Origin: Acidobacteriaceae bacterium
GTDB taxonomy: Bacteria; Acidobacteriota; Terriglobia; Terriglobales; Acidobacteriaceae
Length of the DNA stretch: 64,000 nucleotides
Reading direction: 5' to 3'
Assembly (NCBI GenBank): GCA_025356095.1
Contig: JANXUR010000068.1
Location: 22,172 to 86,171 of the forward strand
The stretch's first letter is position 1, and each line of letters begins with the position of its first letter. A model generated the notes under the pieces. The model was given only the letters and a program-made list of their open reading frames with translations. It did no database searches and was not told where the DNA came from. Made by a program: the position numbers and the translations under genes. Positions 1-8,101 of this stretch are shown one piece after another.

Positions 1-330
1 GTCGGCGTCGCCTGTTTTGTCACTTGTCTTGTCGCTTGTCTTGTCGTGCAGCGTCGGCATCTTGGCGGCGGGTGGCGCGGGCGCTTCGCTAGTGACGGTC
101 GTCTTACCAATCGTCGGCACATCGGCGGACTGATCTGTCGCAGCAGGAGTCGCAGCAGGAGTTGCAGCAGGAGTCGCAGCCGGTGCCTGCTTCGTCGCCG
201 GGGCGTTCGAGGAGCTGTTCGACGGCGCATTCTGTGCGATTGCCGCAAAGCTCACCGTCAGGACAAACGCTGCCGCCAGCATCAGCTTAGAAAGTTGCAT
301 TTTAGAAAGTTCAACTTGAGAAAGTTTCAC
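1..330 (-). CDS. Secreted Ala/Pro/Thr-rich protein, 3' end outside window
   Basis: The frame is open from position 330 down to the window edge, so only the first 110 codons are visible. I chose the GTG at 330 because GAGGTGG lies just upstream of it; the ATG at 300 is an in-frame alternative. The N-terminus is a signal peptide with a hydrophobic core (LMLAAAFVLTVSFAAIA) and a likely cleavage after AIAQ. A low-complexity linker of AATP repeats follows, then a polar stretch with DKTSDKTSDKTGD. It is probably exported, with a flexible spacer before a domain that is not visible. No function can be assigned. Confidence 0.7.
   Translation of the reverse strand, partial: MKLSQVELSKMQLSKLMLAAAFVLTVSFAAIAQNAPSNSSSNAPATKQAPAATPAATPAATPAATDQSADVPTIGKTTVTSEAPAPPAAKMPTLHDKTSDKTSDKTGDAD
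139..180. repeat. 12-bp tandem repeat inside the secreted protein gene
   Basis: About 3.5 copies of CGCAGCAGGAGT on the plus strand. On the coding (minus) strand they encode the AATP repeats of the spacer. Confidence 0.8.
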
Positions 331-600
331 TGGCCACCTCAATCTCGTCCCGATTATACGCCCGCCCGCAACACACAAATGCCACGCCTTGCGAAAGACA
401 CCCCGCCTTTTGTTGGACGCAAGCAGCCCCCCAAGGGTTGCAGGGAATTGTTGGGGACAGAGCACTTTGTGTTTGGCGCGCCTGGTCGGGGAGTCCACGC
501 GATCCGCAAACCGCCTAAGCCCATGCTGCCCTTGAACTCGCTCACCCGCGCGGCGTACCATTGCCGCGATTCCTTTCAATTCGATCTTCCGGAGCTTCTG

Positions 601-1923
601 ATGCTCAACCGCCGTCATTTTTTTTATTCTTCTGCCGCTGCCGCCGCCGGACTTTCATTCAGTGCGCTCACTACGCTCACGCCGGAGTCGGTTCATGCCG
701 CAAGTGAAGAGCTGGCTTGCCACCTGCCCACCGCGCTGCCCGACCCGGCGCTTTACACTACAGACGAAAGCGCCTACTGGGCCGCCATGCGCACGCTGTT
801 TGTGATTCCGGCAGACACTGCGTACCTCAACAACGGGACTGTCGGCTCCAGTCCCACGCCCGTGCTGCAGGCCGTTTTCGACTCATACTTCGAGTGCGAA
901 CGGCTCAGCCAGACGGATCCCGAGGACTATCCCATCTGGGGCTACGGCCCCTTCAACAAGTATCGCGACCCGCTCGCTGCCTTTATCGGTTGTACCCGCG
1001 ACGAGCTTGCCATCACCCGCAACGCCACCGAATCCAATAGCTACATTGCCAATGGCCTTGACTTCAAGTCCGGTGACGAAGTCCTCATGACCGATCAGGA
1101 ACATCCCGGCGGAGAGCATCCGTTTAACGTCCGCGCCAAGCGCGCGGGCATCGTCGTCAAGAAGATCAAACTCAACCTGCCAGTGAAAAACGCCGCCGAA
1201 GTGCTTAACGCCTTCAACGACGCGGTGACGCCGCGCACCAAGCTAATTTTCTTCAGCCACATCACTACCGTAACCGGCGTGGTGCTACCAGCGAAAGAGA
1301 TTTGTGCGCTCGCCCGCAGCAAGGGCATTCTCTCGGCTGTGGATGGAGCGCATGTCACTGGTATGTTGAAGCTCAATGTCCACGACATTGGCTGCGACTT
1401 TTATACCTCCAGTCCGCATAAGTGGCTGCAAGCGCCAAAGGGTTCGGGCTACCTGTATATTCGCGACGAAGTGATTGACCGGCTTTGGAACACCATCGTT
1501 ACTGAAGGTTGGGACGAGCCCCAGCGCCGCGCTGGCCGCTTCCAGCAAATTGGCAGCTCCAATGTGCCGGTGATTGCGGGGATGAAGGCCGCCGTGGAAA
1601 TGGCGACGGCGATAGGTATGGATCGCATTGAAAAGCGCCATCGCACGATGGCGGACTACTTACTTACGCAGCTACAAAATCGCGGTGTGGAAAGCTGGAC
1701 TTCGCCTGACCCCGCGCTGCGCGGCGGCATCATCACCGTGAATGCCACGCCCATTATTCGCACCGAGATCGAAGCCTGGCTGTGGAAGGAAAAGAAGATA
1801 CGTATCCGCGGCGGCATCCCGCCCAGCAAGTTGCGGCTGTCAACCCCCTACTACGTGCAGAAGGCAGACCTAGATCGCTTTCTAGCCGCGTTTGACGAAT
1901 ACCGGAAGCTCAAGCATTTGTAG
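601..1923 (+). CDS. Tat-exported aminotransferase class V-fold PLP enzyme
   Basis: A 440-residue protein starting at ATG 601, with GGAG about 7 nt upstream. The long open frame further upstream only mirrors the repeats of the opposite-strand gene, so I do not extend the start. The N-terminus has a twin-arginine-like NRRHFF motif, a hydrophobic stretch and an Ala-x-Ala site, so export in folded form is likely. The body has the fold-type I PLP pattern of the isopenicillin N epimerase/cysteine desulfurase class: a D-x-x-H segment (VDGAHVTG) and SSPHKW, where Lys274 is the expected Schiff-base lysine. The substrate is unknown. Most relatives are cytoplasmic; exported versions occur in Acidobacteria. 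It stands alone on its strand. Confidence 0.85.
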   Translation: MLNRRHFFYSSAAAAAGLSFSALTTLTPESVHAASEELACHLPTALPDPALYTTDESAYWAAMRTLFVIPADTAYLNNGTVGSSPTPVLQAVFDSYFECERLSQTDPEDYPIWGYGPFNKYRDPLAAFIGCTRDELAITRNATESNSYIANGLDFKSGDEVLMTDQEHPGGEHPFNVRAKRAGIVVKKIKLNLPVKNAAEVLNAFNDAVTPRTKLIFFSHITTVTGVVLPAKEICALARSKGILSAVDGAHVTGMLKLNVHDIGCDFYTSSPHKWLQAPKGSGYLYIRDEVIDRLWNTIVTEGWDEPQRRAGRFQQIGSSNVPVIAGMKAAVEMATAIGMDRIEKRHRTMADYLLTQLQNRGVESWTSPDPALRGGIITVNATPIIRTEIEAWLWKEKKIRIRGGIPPSKLRLSTPYYVQKADLDRFLAAFDEYRKLKHL

Positions 1924-2039
1924 GTCAAGCGGGCGGGCGGCGCCGGCCAGACTCTGGCTCGCCGCGTCCTCAGGAACTTGCGGCGGCGGGCCACCCGGTT
2001 GCGGCCGGGCCGGCGTCCCGGCTTGCGGACTCGATGCCC

Positions 2040-2403
2040 CCGCCCGCGCGTTCTTCGCCACCCACGGCTTCGCGGTGCGCGCCTTGCGTACCGATAACGG
2101 ATCAAGTTATCGATCAAAGCAGTTCGCCGCTGCCTGCCAGAAACTCGACATCGGCCACCGGTGCACCCGGCCCTACACTCCCCGAACTAACGGGAAAGCA
2201 GAACGTTTCATCCAGACTGCGTTGCGCGAGTGGGCTTACGCAAGACACTGGCAGGACTCCGCAGAAAGAAATGCTTGCCAGAAGCCTTGGAACGATTACT
2301 ACAACTATAAGCGCCCTCATGGTAGCCTCAGCTATAAGCCGCCCATCAGCCGCTCCTGCAGTGGAACAACCTCTTGACCATCTACAGCCACTCGCCGTCT
2401 TAA
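2040..2403 (+). pseudogene. IS481-type transposase fragment, truncated and frameshifted
   Basis: The C-terminal part of an rve-type integrase core is recognisable: TDNGSSYRSKQF, then RPYTPRTNGKAERF, WNDYYNYKRPHGSL and PPISR. These are the hallmarks of IS481-family transposases. The N-terminal helix-turn-helix and the first catalytic Asp are missing. Near 2352-2362 the frame shifts: the first frame ends at 2377, while the expected tail WNNLLTIYS continues in the next frame to TAA at 2401. No terminal inverted repeats were seen. This is a dead remnant. Confidence 0.85.
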
Positions 2404-2529
2404 AGCCATGACTTCCGCAGGAAAGGTACAGTCATTGATATTCCGCGCCTTAATCATGATAATATCTGTCATTGCGTCAGGTACGTAAGCAGTCTTGGTT
2501 GCGCTGTCTAGCGCTGGAAGGTGGTTTGG

Positions 2530-2919
2530 ATGATGGGTCATAGGTATGTGGCTGCTTTGCTCCGCAGATTTGCTTTGGCGATGATTGCGCTACTCATTGT
2601 CCTAGTGCCTGCGTACGCCCAGCGCAGTGACGATGGTGCTGCCGCTGCCGGTTGTCTCGGCTGTGGTTCTTTCTTTGTTTTCTTGATCGTCGCAGTCATC
2701 GCGCTAAACATCGCCTTGCTCGTGTGGGTGGCTCGTGACGCAAAAGCTCGAGGCATGGATAGTGCCGTGCTATGGATGATCCTTGTGATGTGCACAGGCC
2801 TGATCGGCCTGCTGATCTATATGTTTTCACGACCGCAGGGCAATGTAGTGCAGTGCGCCAATTGTGGCAACAAACGTCTCCAGGCTGGCGTCAAGTGTCC
2901 GCATTGCGGAGCCGCCTAG
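2530..2919 (+). CDS. Membrane protein with C-terminal zinc ribbon
   Basis: About 129 residues from ATG 2530, with GGAAGG upstream; GTG 2521 and ATG 2533 are alternatives. It has a signal-peptide-like first hydrophobic segment ending in AYAQ, a CLGCG motif, two further transmembrane helices (FFVFLIVAVIALNIALLVWV and AVLWMILVMCTGLIGLLIYMF) and a tail with two CxxC pairs (CANC and CPHC) that should form a small zinc ribbon on the cytoplasmic side. The Asp/Lys-Ala-Arg-Gly stretch between the helices resembles the PLDc_N type. The function is unknown. The next gene overlaps its 3' end, so the two are probably translated together. Confidence 0.7.
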   Translation: MMGHRYVAALLRRFALAMIALLIVLVPAYAQRSDDGAAAAGCLGCGSFFVFLIVAVIALNIALLVWVARDAKARGMDSAVLWMILVMCTGLIGLLIYMFSRPQGNVVQCANCGNKRLQAGVKCPHCGAA

Positions 2920-3236
2920 GTTTTTGGCTCACACTCGGGGTCACGGGGTTGGTGTTCGTCGCAGTGATATTGACTGCGACGGATCTAGCCCAACCACCTG
3001 ACCATCAGGTTGCGGTGCGCCTGTACGTCGCTGCCATCGACTGCTACCAGTCGTATGGACGGCCCCTGACCCGTCGATTCGTGCGCTGCCGCTTCCAGCC
3101 AACTTGTTCCGAATATTCTAAGATGGTGGTTTCGCGCTTCGGCATTATTCGCGGCCTCTCGCTCACAAGCCGTCGAGTGCTTTCCTGTACGCGCGCTGTT
3201 CCGCTTGGTACCGTTGACCCACCTCCGGCACAGTAA
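2895..3236 (+). CDS. yidD: YidD-like membrane protein insertion factor
   Basis: The C-terminal half carries the YidD (DUF37) signature: CRFQPTCSEYS, an R-x-G-x-x-R-G-L-x-L helix and a closing VDPPP. In other bacteria YidD is a small peripheral membrane protein that helps YidC/Sec insertion. A predicted transmembrane segment (FWLTLGVTGLVFVAVIL) precedes the domain. I start at GTG 2895, which overlaps the upstream gene by 25 nt; GTG 2952 is possible but would remove most of the helix. The usual RC(H)PF-GG segment is altered to SCTRAVPLG, so this is a divergent copy. It is not in the usual rpmH-rnpA-yidD-yidC context. Confidence 0.7.
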   Translation: MSALRSRLGFWLTLGVTGLVFVAVILTATDLAQPPDHQVAVRLYVAAIDCYQSYGRPLTRRFVRCRFQPTCSEYSKMVVSRFGIIRGLSLTSRRVLSCTRAVPLGTVDPPPAQ

Positions 3237-3481
3237 ACTGGACTGGGCGTCACGTCTTCTCTGGGGCCAAGCAATCCAAGACTCGCTTCGAACGTATTGC
3301 CAGATGCATGCCGCGTATCTTTGCTGGCAAGGGTTTGCTGGAGTAATTCCGCCCGCCTGCAATATTTCTTCTCGTGTTCCGTCTTCACCTGTGGATGCCT
3401 GAACGTGTGCAACTCGCGATACACGGCGTGGCGGATGCGCCAATCGTGCTGCGCCCGGCTCCTGTGCAAGGCGCACCGACT

Positions 3482-4057
3482 ATGCCCGACAACGACCGCC
3501 AACTCGCCGAGATTGTCGCTAGAGAGGGTTCCCGCCTGCGCAACTTCATCCGCGCACGTGTGCCTGACCCCGCCGATGCCGAGGACATCGTGCAGGACGT
3601 GTTTTACAAACTGGTGGAAGCCAACCGTATGCTGGTGCCGATTGACCACATTACCGGATGGCTCTTTCAGGTTGCCCGCAACCGCATTACCGACCTCTTT
3701 CGCAAAAAGAAGCCGGAGAACTTTAGCGATGTTGCCTTCGAGGACGATGAAGGTGAGATGTCGCACTTCGAAGACTTTCTGCCCTCGCCCGATGCCGGAC
3801 CCGAGGCACTCTACCTGCGCAGTCTGCTGCTGGATGAACTGGACGCCGCGTTGGGGGAGTTGCCCGCCGAGCAGCGCGACATATTTCTTGCGCACGAGAT
3901 CGAGGGCCGCAGCTTCAAAGCTCTCGCCGCCGAAAGCGGCGTGAACCTTAACACTCTTTTGGCTCGCAAGCGCTACGCAGTGCTCCACCTGCGCCATCGC
4001 CTGCGCGCCACTTACAACGCTCTCTACGCTATTGACGACCAAAAAAGTGAGGAATAG
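3482..4057 (+). CDS. ECF-type RNA polymerase sigma factor
   Basis: A 191-residue protein. Region 2 is clear (DAEDIVQDVFYKL, then GWLFQVARNRITDLFRKKK) and region 4 follows (ELPAEQRDIFLAHEIEGRSFKALAAESGVN), with the last helix NTLLARKRYAVLHLR for -35 recognition. I chose ATG 3482 because it fits the usual length; longer in-frame starts exist upstream but add non-conserved sequence. The next gene begins two bases after its stop and encodes a small membrane protein, a plausible partner or regulator, although that protein has no zinc-finger anti-sigma motif. Confidence 0.85.
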   Translation: MPDNDRQLAEIVAREGSRLRNFIRARVPDPADAEDIVQDVFYKLVEANRMLVPIDHITGWLFQVARNRITDLFRKKKPENFSDVAFEDDEGEMSHFEDFLPSPDAGPEALYLRSLLLDELDAALGELPAEQRDIFLAHEIEGRSFKALAAESGVNLNTLLARKRYAVLHLRHRLRATYNALYAIDDQKSEE

Positions 4058-4059
4058 TG

Positions 4060-4443
4060 ATGCAGAAGAAATGGATCTGGTTTGTGCCCGCCGCAATCTT
4101 GGGCGGCATCGTCTTCATGGCCTTCGGCGGATTTGCCGTGCAGTGGCTGTGGAACTGGCTGCTGCCGCCCCTGTTCGGGTGGCATCTTGTTACTTTCTGG
4201 CAGGCACTGGGAATGCTCTTGCTCTGCCGGATTTTATTCGGTGGACTGGGCCGCCACGGGGGAGGTAAGCACCGCTGGGGCGGGGAGCGTCGCGATCGCA
4301 AAGGCGACTGCGACTCGCGGACGCCTGAAGAGCGCCAGCAAATGCGCGAGCAATTTCGCGAGCGTTTGCGCAAGCGCTGGGGTGGCCACCAACCCGGCCA
4401 CCAGCCCGGCCCCCCGCCCAGTACAGAACCCAAGACGCCGTAA
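4060..4443 (+). CDS. Small membrane protein next to ECF sigma factor
   Basis: 127 residues from ATG 4060, with GAGG 7 nt upstream, inside the end of the sigma gene. There are two hydrophobic segments: a first helix (WIWFVPAAILGGIVFMAFGG) and a second after the sequence WNWLLPPLFGWHLVTFWQALG. A Gly-rich basic region with many Arg/Glu residues and a Pro-rich tail follow. This arrangement recurs beside ECF sigma genes in Acidobacteria and Proteobacteria, to my knowledge without an assigned function. It could hold the sigma factor at the membrane; this is inference from position only. Confidence 0.65.
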   Translation: MQKKWIWFVPAAILGGIVFMAFGGFAVQWLWNWLLPPLFGWHLVTFWQALGMLLLCRILFGGLGRHGGGKHRWGGERRDRKGDCDSRTPEERQQMREQFRERLRKRWGGHQPGHQPGPPPSTEPKTP

Positions 4444-4463
4444 TTCTCACAACCCCGCAAACT

Positions 4464-4518
4464 GTGCCCCCCGCCCCGGCCCGCCCCACTGAAGATCGTG
4501 CGGCGGGGGGCGGGGCAC
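4464..4518. terminator. GC-rich hairpin after the sigma/membrane protein pair
   Basis: Arms GTGCCCC (4464-4470) and GGGGCAC (4512-4518) enclose C-rich and G-rich inner tracts that can pair imperfectly. No T-run follows. It is a candidate terminator for the two genes upstream. Confidence 0.4.
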
Positions 4519-4694
4519 TGCCAGCGTCAAAACCTCCATTCCCGCACCAGCGTGAGCGCCGAATTCCGGAAAACGCACTCAGTAGTACTACGTCAATGAC
4601 AGATGCTCGCTTCTGAGCTTATACTCTCCGCTGACGGGCTTCTCCCCCCTGCCTTTGTAGCCAAATTCTTCTGTCGGGAAAGAAAGTGTTTATC

Positions 4695-6059
4695 ATGAAA
4701 ACAAGCAGATTCGCTCTTCTAGGCATCGTCGCGGCTTCGCTTCTGCTCGCGATCACCGCCACTGCGCAGCAGACCCAACCCAAGTCGTTCAACACAGTGC
4801 CCGTTCCTATGGCCAGTCGCAGCTTGCTGCGCTACGTGCCACCCGCAGTGGGTATCGGCCCCAACATCAACGTCACTAACAAAACTGGCGCCCAAAGCGA
4901 AACCAGCAATGCTGTGGATCCACTCAACCCCGCGCATCTGCTCTATAGCGTGAATGACCTCGGTGCTTCCACCGGAGCCGGGGCGGTGGTATACGAGTCT
5001 TTCGACAGTGGTGCTACCTTTACCGCCACCAACGTCAACCCCAGCGGCTTCTGTTACGACACTTGGCTTTCCTTCAACAACAATGGCGACGCATTCATGT
5101 CGTACGAATGCTCTGACCAGCGCATTGCCTATAAAAAGGCGGGCACTTCCACCTGGACTTCCACCACTCTGAGCATCGCGGGCAGCTTCCCCGACCGCGA
5201 CATGGTCGCCGTGGATCGTACCGCGACCAGCTCTTTTGCTGGCAGCGTGTACATCGGCTATGACGACAATGGATCGGGCAATACACCCTATGTGCTGTAT
5301 TCCCGCGACGGTTTCACCAATTGGAAGCGCAGTGCCGCCATCCCGCACGTCAACGCCACCATCGGCGTCAACGTCACCGTGGGCACCGACGGCACGGTCT
5401 TTGCGTGCTGGGAAGATTACAGTGGCAAGAAGATCTACTGCTCCACTTCCCATGACGGTGGTGCCACGTTTGGTGCAGCCGTTGCCGTCACCACCTATCG
5501 CCTGAACACAACAGGGTTCTTCGTTTCCATTCCGCCGCAGAGCTCGCGCGGGATTCTGCCTTTCCCCATGACAGCTACGGCGCCCACAGGCACCAGCCAC
5601 GCCGGCCGCGTCTATGTCTCGTACCTCGACAAGGACCCGGTAGGGGCCAACACCAACGTGTACGTTCGCTCTACCGATGACGGGGGCGCCACTTTCTCCG
5701 CCGAAACCAAAGTCAACGACGACACCACCAGCTCTTACCACTTCCACCAGCAGGTTCAGGTGGATAAGCTCGGCAATGTCGGCGTCAGTTTCTATGACAC
5801 CCGCCGCGATGCCACCAACAAAAAGACCGACCGCTACTTCAGCATGTCGGCCGACGGAGGCACCACCTACCGCCGCAACCTGCGCGTCACCACCGCCCAG
5901 TCCGACGAAACCACCACCGGCTTCGACGCCAACCAGTACGGCGACTATGCTGGCATGGGCGTGGACACCACCGGCAAGTTCTGGCTCTCTTGGACCGACT
6001 CCCGCAAAGTGGGAGCGATTAAGGAAGACATGTTCGGTGACTACGTAGCGATTAAGTAG
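4695..6059 (+). CDS. Secreted BNR-repeat (sialidase-fold) protein
   Basis: 454 residues from ATG 4695. A signal peptide ([20 protein letters not shown]) is followed by a six-bladed-propeller-like domain with several Asp-box motifs: [25 protein letters not shown] and SADGGTTY. This fold is shared by sialidases and many non-enzymatic exo-proteins. The catalytic arginine triad of sialidases is not obvious, so I do not claim hydrolase activity. It is a single gene with its own strong terminator and is probably secreted. Confidence 0.8.
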   Translation: MKTSRFALLGIVAASLLLAITATAQQTQPKSFNTVPVPMASRSLLRYVPPAVGIGPNINVTNKTGAQSETSNAVDPLNPAHLLYSVNDLGASTGAGAVVYESFDSGATFTATNVNPSGFCYDTWLSFNNNGDAFMSYECSDQRIAYKKAGTSTWTSTTLSIAGSFPDRDMVAVDRTATSSFAGSVYIGYDDNGSGNTPYVLYSRDGFTNWKRSAAIPHVNATIGVNVTVGTDGTVFACWEDYSGKKIYCSTSHDGGATFGAAVAVTTYRLNTTGFFVSIPPQSSRGILPFPMTATAPTGTSHAGRVYVSYLDKDPVGANTNVYVRSTDDGGATFSAETKVNDDTTSSYHFHQQVQVDKLGNVGVSFYDTRRDATNKKTDRYFSMSADGGTTYRRNLRVTTAQSDETTTGFDANQYGDYAGMGVDTTGKFWLSWTDSRKVGAIKEDMFGDYVAIK

Positions 6060-6087
6060 GAAGGCACCAAACCAGCAGTTCAAACCA

Positions 6088-6118
6088 GAAAGCCCACAGG
6101 CCATGCCTGTGGGCTTTC
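6088..6118 (+). terminator. Strong hairpin terminator after the BNR protein
   Basis: A perfect 14-bp stem (GAAAGCCCACAGGC with its complement) around a 3-nt CAT loop, 29 nt after the stop codon. The T-run is short. Confidence 0.85.
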
Positions 6119-6294
6119 GACTGTTACCGCCCCAGAGCGCTCAGGGGGCGGGTCATAAGCGCTCAGAGCGATAAAAATAGAGGTCTAACCTTTCGGATAG
6201 ACCCTCTGCAAATTGGATAGCGTAGAGTGGACGCTACCCGATCCGTTGCCAAGGGCCGTGGCGTCGCAGGCCACAATCAAAGGCCGGGCACACG

Positions 6295-6573
6295 CTACTT
6301 GAGTGCGATGCGGTCACCCGCCGTGGCGTTTACATATTGGGAGCGTTGCGCATGCTGGGTTTGGTGCACGCGCTGCTGTTGCCGCATCTGGCGCGGCGAA
6401 AGCACCTTCATCGCACTCCAGTCATAGGGCAGTTCGCGGCTGCAATCGAGACACACCACGTAAGTGCCTGTAAATACAGCAGCTTCGGAATGCATTATGC
6501 CGGGGCGAACCGTCCTCGGAAAACTGTAGTGGTGATGCGCGCAACCAAAAACCTCAGAGAAAAAATGGGTCAT
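6295..6573 (-). CDS. Small cysteine/histidine protein with CLDC and PYDW motifs
   Basis: 92 residues. ATG 6573 is preceded by AGAGGGATG about 8 nt upstream. Residues FGCAHHHYSFPR near the start and CLDCSRELPYDW in the middle could bind one metal ion (Cys, His, CxxC). Similar short proteins with C-x-x-C-G/S-(R/K)-E-(F/L)-PYDW are known to me from Acidobacteria and Verrucomicrobia as uncharacterised proteins. There is no signal peptide, and it has no obvious operon partner. Confidence 0.6.
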   Translation of the reverse strand: MTHFFSEVFGCAHHHYSFPRTVRPGIMHSEAAVFTGTYVVCLDCSRELPYDWSAMKVLSPRQMRQQQRVHQTQHAQRSQYVNATAGDRIALK

Positions 6574-6950
6574 ATTCGTACATCCCTCTGGACTCGACTT
6601 CCGGTGGAACCGGAGCGAATCCCGTTGTGGATCCCTTTGTGAATCTGTTGGTGAATCCGTTTCGCGGGTAAATTCCCGCTTGCATACTGATCTGCTTAGG
6701 CCTACTTCTTAGATTCGGTAGCAGAAGGAACGGTTCCCGCCACGGGGTTCGAATCACTGCACTCTGTGTTAGCAAGTCTGGCTCCAAAACGGGAATCGCG
6801 AAGCCCTGTGCTAATCCGTTTTTCCACAAAATCTAGCTAAGTGATTGAAATAAATAGAGTTCTAGGCGGCAAGGCGCGAGGTTTAGACCGGAGCGGTACG
6901 GCAGGTGGAGCGCTGGGTGCAAAGCAGGTGGAAAGATGATCCTGTAAACG
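6574..6950. other. Gene-free stretch
   Basis: No convincing gene. It contains a small hairpin (GCGGG/CCCGC, 6664-6679), direct near-repeats of GTGAATC around 6640-6660, and a TTCGAAT string near 6750 that does not fold as a tRNA T-arm. Confidence 0.5.
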
Positions 6951-7280
6951 CTAGTGCGAGTGTTGGGGAGGAGCGTCACCCTCGGGCAGTTCATCCTCCG
7001 CCTCCGAAGTTACCGACGCCGACGCCGCTCCCGAGCAAGGCGACTTTTTGGAGCCTCTGCATTTATCCATGATAGCGGCGCGGAGCTTGCTAGCTAGTTC
7101 CACTGGCAACTCGTAGAGCTTGGAGTCGCGATAAATCTCGATGGTCTTTTTGGTGGTGTCATGAACCACATGGCAGTCGTGACACCAGGTGAGGTGCTCC
7201 TCCAGCTCGGATTGTGTACGGGCGTCGAGGGCGCCGTCGAGATAGTTAGTGAGTTCCTGGAGGAATTGCTTGCACTTCAC
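6951..7280 (-). CDS. Zinc-finger anti-sigma factor
   Basis: 109 residues. The N-terminal zf-HC2 motif is present: Cys3, then HLTWCHDC (H-x3-C-x2-C), the zinc-binding anti-sigma domain type. No transmembrane helix is visible, so this is a soluble regulator; the C-terminal half is acidic and low-complexity. Its ATG overlaps the TGA of the upstream sigma gene by four bases, which implies coupled translation and a 1:1 sigma/anti-sigma pair. The CxxC-type zinc site suggests redox or metal sensing, which is inferred. Confidence 0.85.
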   Translation of the reverse strand: MKCKQFLQELTNYLDGALDARTQSELEEHLTWCHDCHVVHDTTKKTIEIYRDSKLYELPVELASKLRAAIMDKCRGSKKSPCSGAASASVTSEAEDELPEGDAPPQHSH

Positions 7281-7906
7281 GAGGTGGCTTCTCCTAACGT
7301 TCGCTTCTTAAAATAGCGGCTCAGGCGTTCCCGCAGTTGCAGGCGCGCGCGGAGCAACCTTGACTTGACTGCCGGGATGCTCAGTTCGAGCGCATCAGCA
7401 GTTTCCTCGGTCGAAAGTCCTTCCACATCGCGCAATACAAACACGGTGCGGAACCCGGGGGGCAAACCTTGAATCGTTTTAGTCAGAATTTCTTTGAGCT
7501 CTGCCTGACCGTACTGCTGTTCCGGGTTCGGACTCCAGTCCGCAACTTCGCGGGGTACCGATTCTTCACCCAATTGAATATCTTCATCGAGCGAGACAAA
7601 GCGCTCCGGCTTGCGCTTGCGCAGCTTCATTAGCGCTTCGTTCACGGCGATGCGCACCAGCCACGTGTAAAACTTCGAGTTGCCTTGAAACCGGTCGAGA
7701 TTCCGGTAAGCCTTCAAAAAGGCTTCCTGAACCACATCCTCGGCATCCTCGCGGTTCTGCGTAATGTGATTGGCGATCCGGAATACGTTCCGGTCATAAC
7801 GCCGGACTAGCTCTTCAAACGCAGCGTCGTCCCCACCTTTTGCGGCGTGTACGAGCGCCAGTTCCTCACTGGCAGGTCCGGTCACAATCGGTTGGATGGC
7901 ACCCAT
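7277..7906 (-). CDS. ECF RNA polymerase sigma factor, RpoE-like
   Basis: 209 residues. Region 2: AFEELVRRYDRNVFRIANH, then EDAEDVVQEAFLKAYRNL and FYTWLVRIAVNEALMKLRKRK. Region 4: LPPGFRTVFVLRDVEGLSTEETADAL, then SIPAVKSRLLRARLQLRERL. All elements of a functional ECF sigma factor are present. The coupled zinc-finger protein downstream is its likely inhibitor. No clear Shine-Dalgarno precedes ATG 7906. Confidence 0.92.
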   Translation of the reverse strand: MGAIQPIVTGPASEELALVHAAKGGDDAAFEELVRRYDRNVFRIANHITQNREDAEDVVQEAFLKAYRNLDRFQGNSKFYTWLVRIAVNEALMKLRKRKPERFVSLDEDIQLGEESVPREVADWSPNPEQQYGQAELKEILTKTIQGLPPGFRTVFVLRDVEGLSTEETADALELSIPAVKSRLLRARLQLRERLSRYFKKRTLGEATS

Positions 7907-8101
7907 AAGGCTTTCGATTCAGGAATTTAAAAGTGCAAACCTCTATTGTACAGCGCGTAGTGTTAACGATTGCGGCACCTCGCCGTGCGCCGCTCATGGG
8001 GAAACCATTGCAGCTCGCCCGCGCGACTCTACAATCAATCTTTACCATGAAATTTGCACGGCGAATTTGCGTAGTGAAGATGCTGCGCTGGAGAAGTCTG
8101 G

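Noticed and set aside
46..600. Long N-terminal extension of the class V aminotransferase-fold gene with Ser-Arg repeats
   Set aside because: It is the reverse complement of the AATP repeat of the opposite gene and lacks a ribosome site; the Tat signal and GGAG fix the start at 601.
3044..4096. 350-codon minus-strand open frame
   Set aside because: It lies opposite the ECF sigma gene and YidD and shows no domain; it results from the high GC of the sigma gene.
4719..6104. 461-codon minus-strand open frame rich in Gly and Val
   Set aside because: It is antisense to the BNR protein, whose signal peptide and Asp boxes are clear; the composition is typical of a shadow frame.
6735..6790. Possible tRNA around GGTTCGAATCAC
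   Set aside because: The T-stem does not pair on either strand and no anticodon or acceptor arm can be drawn.
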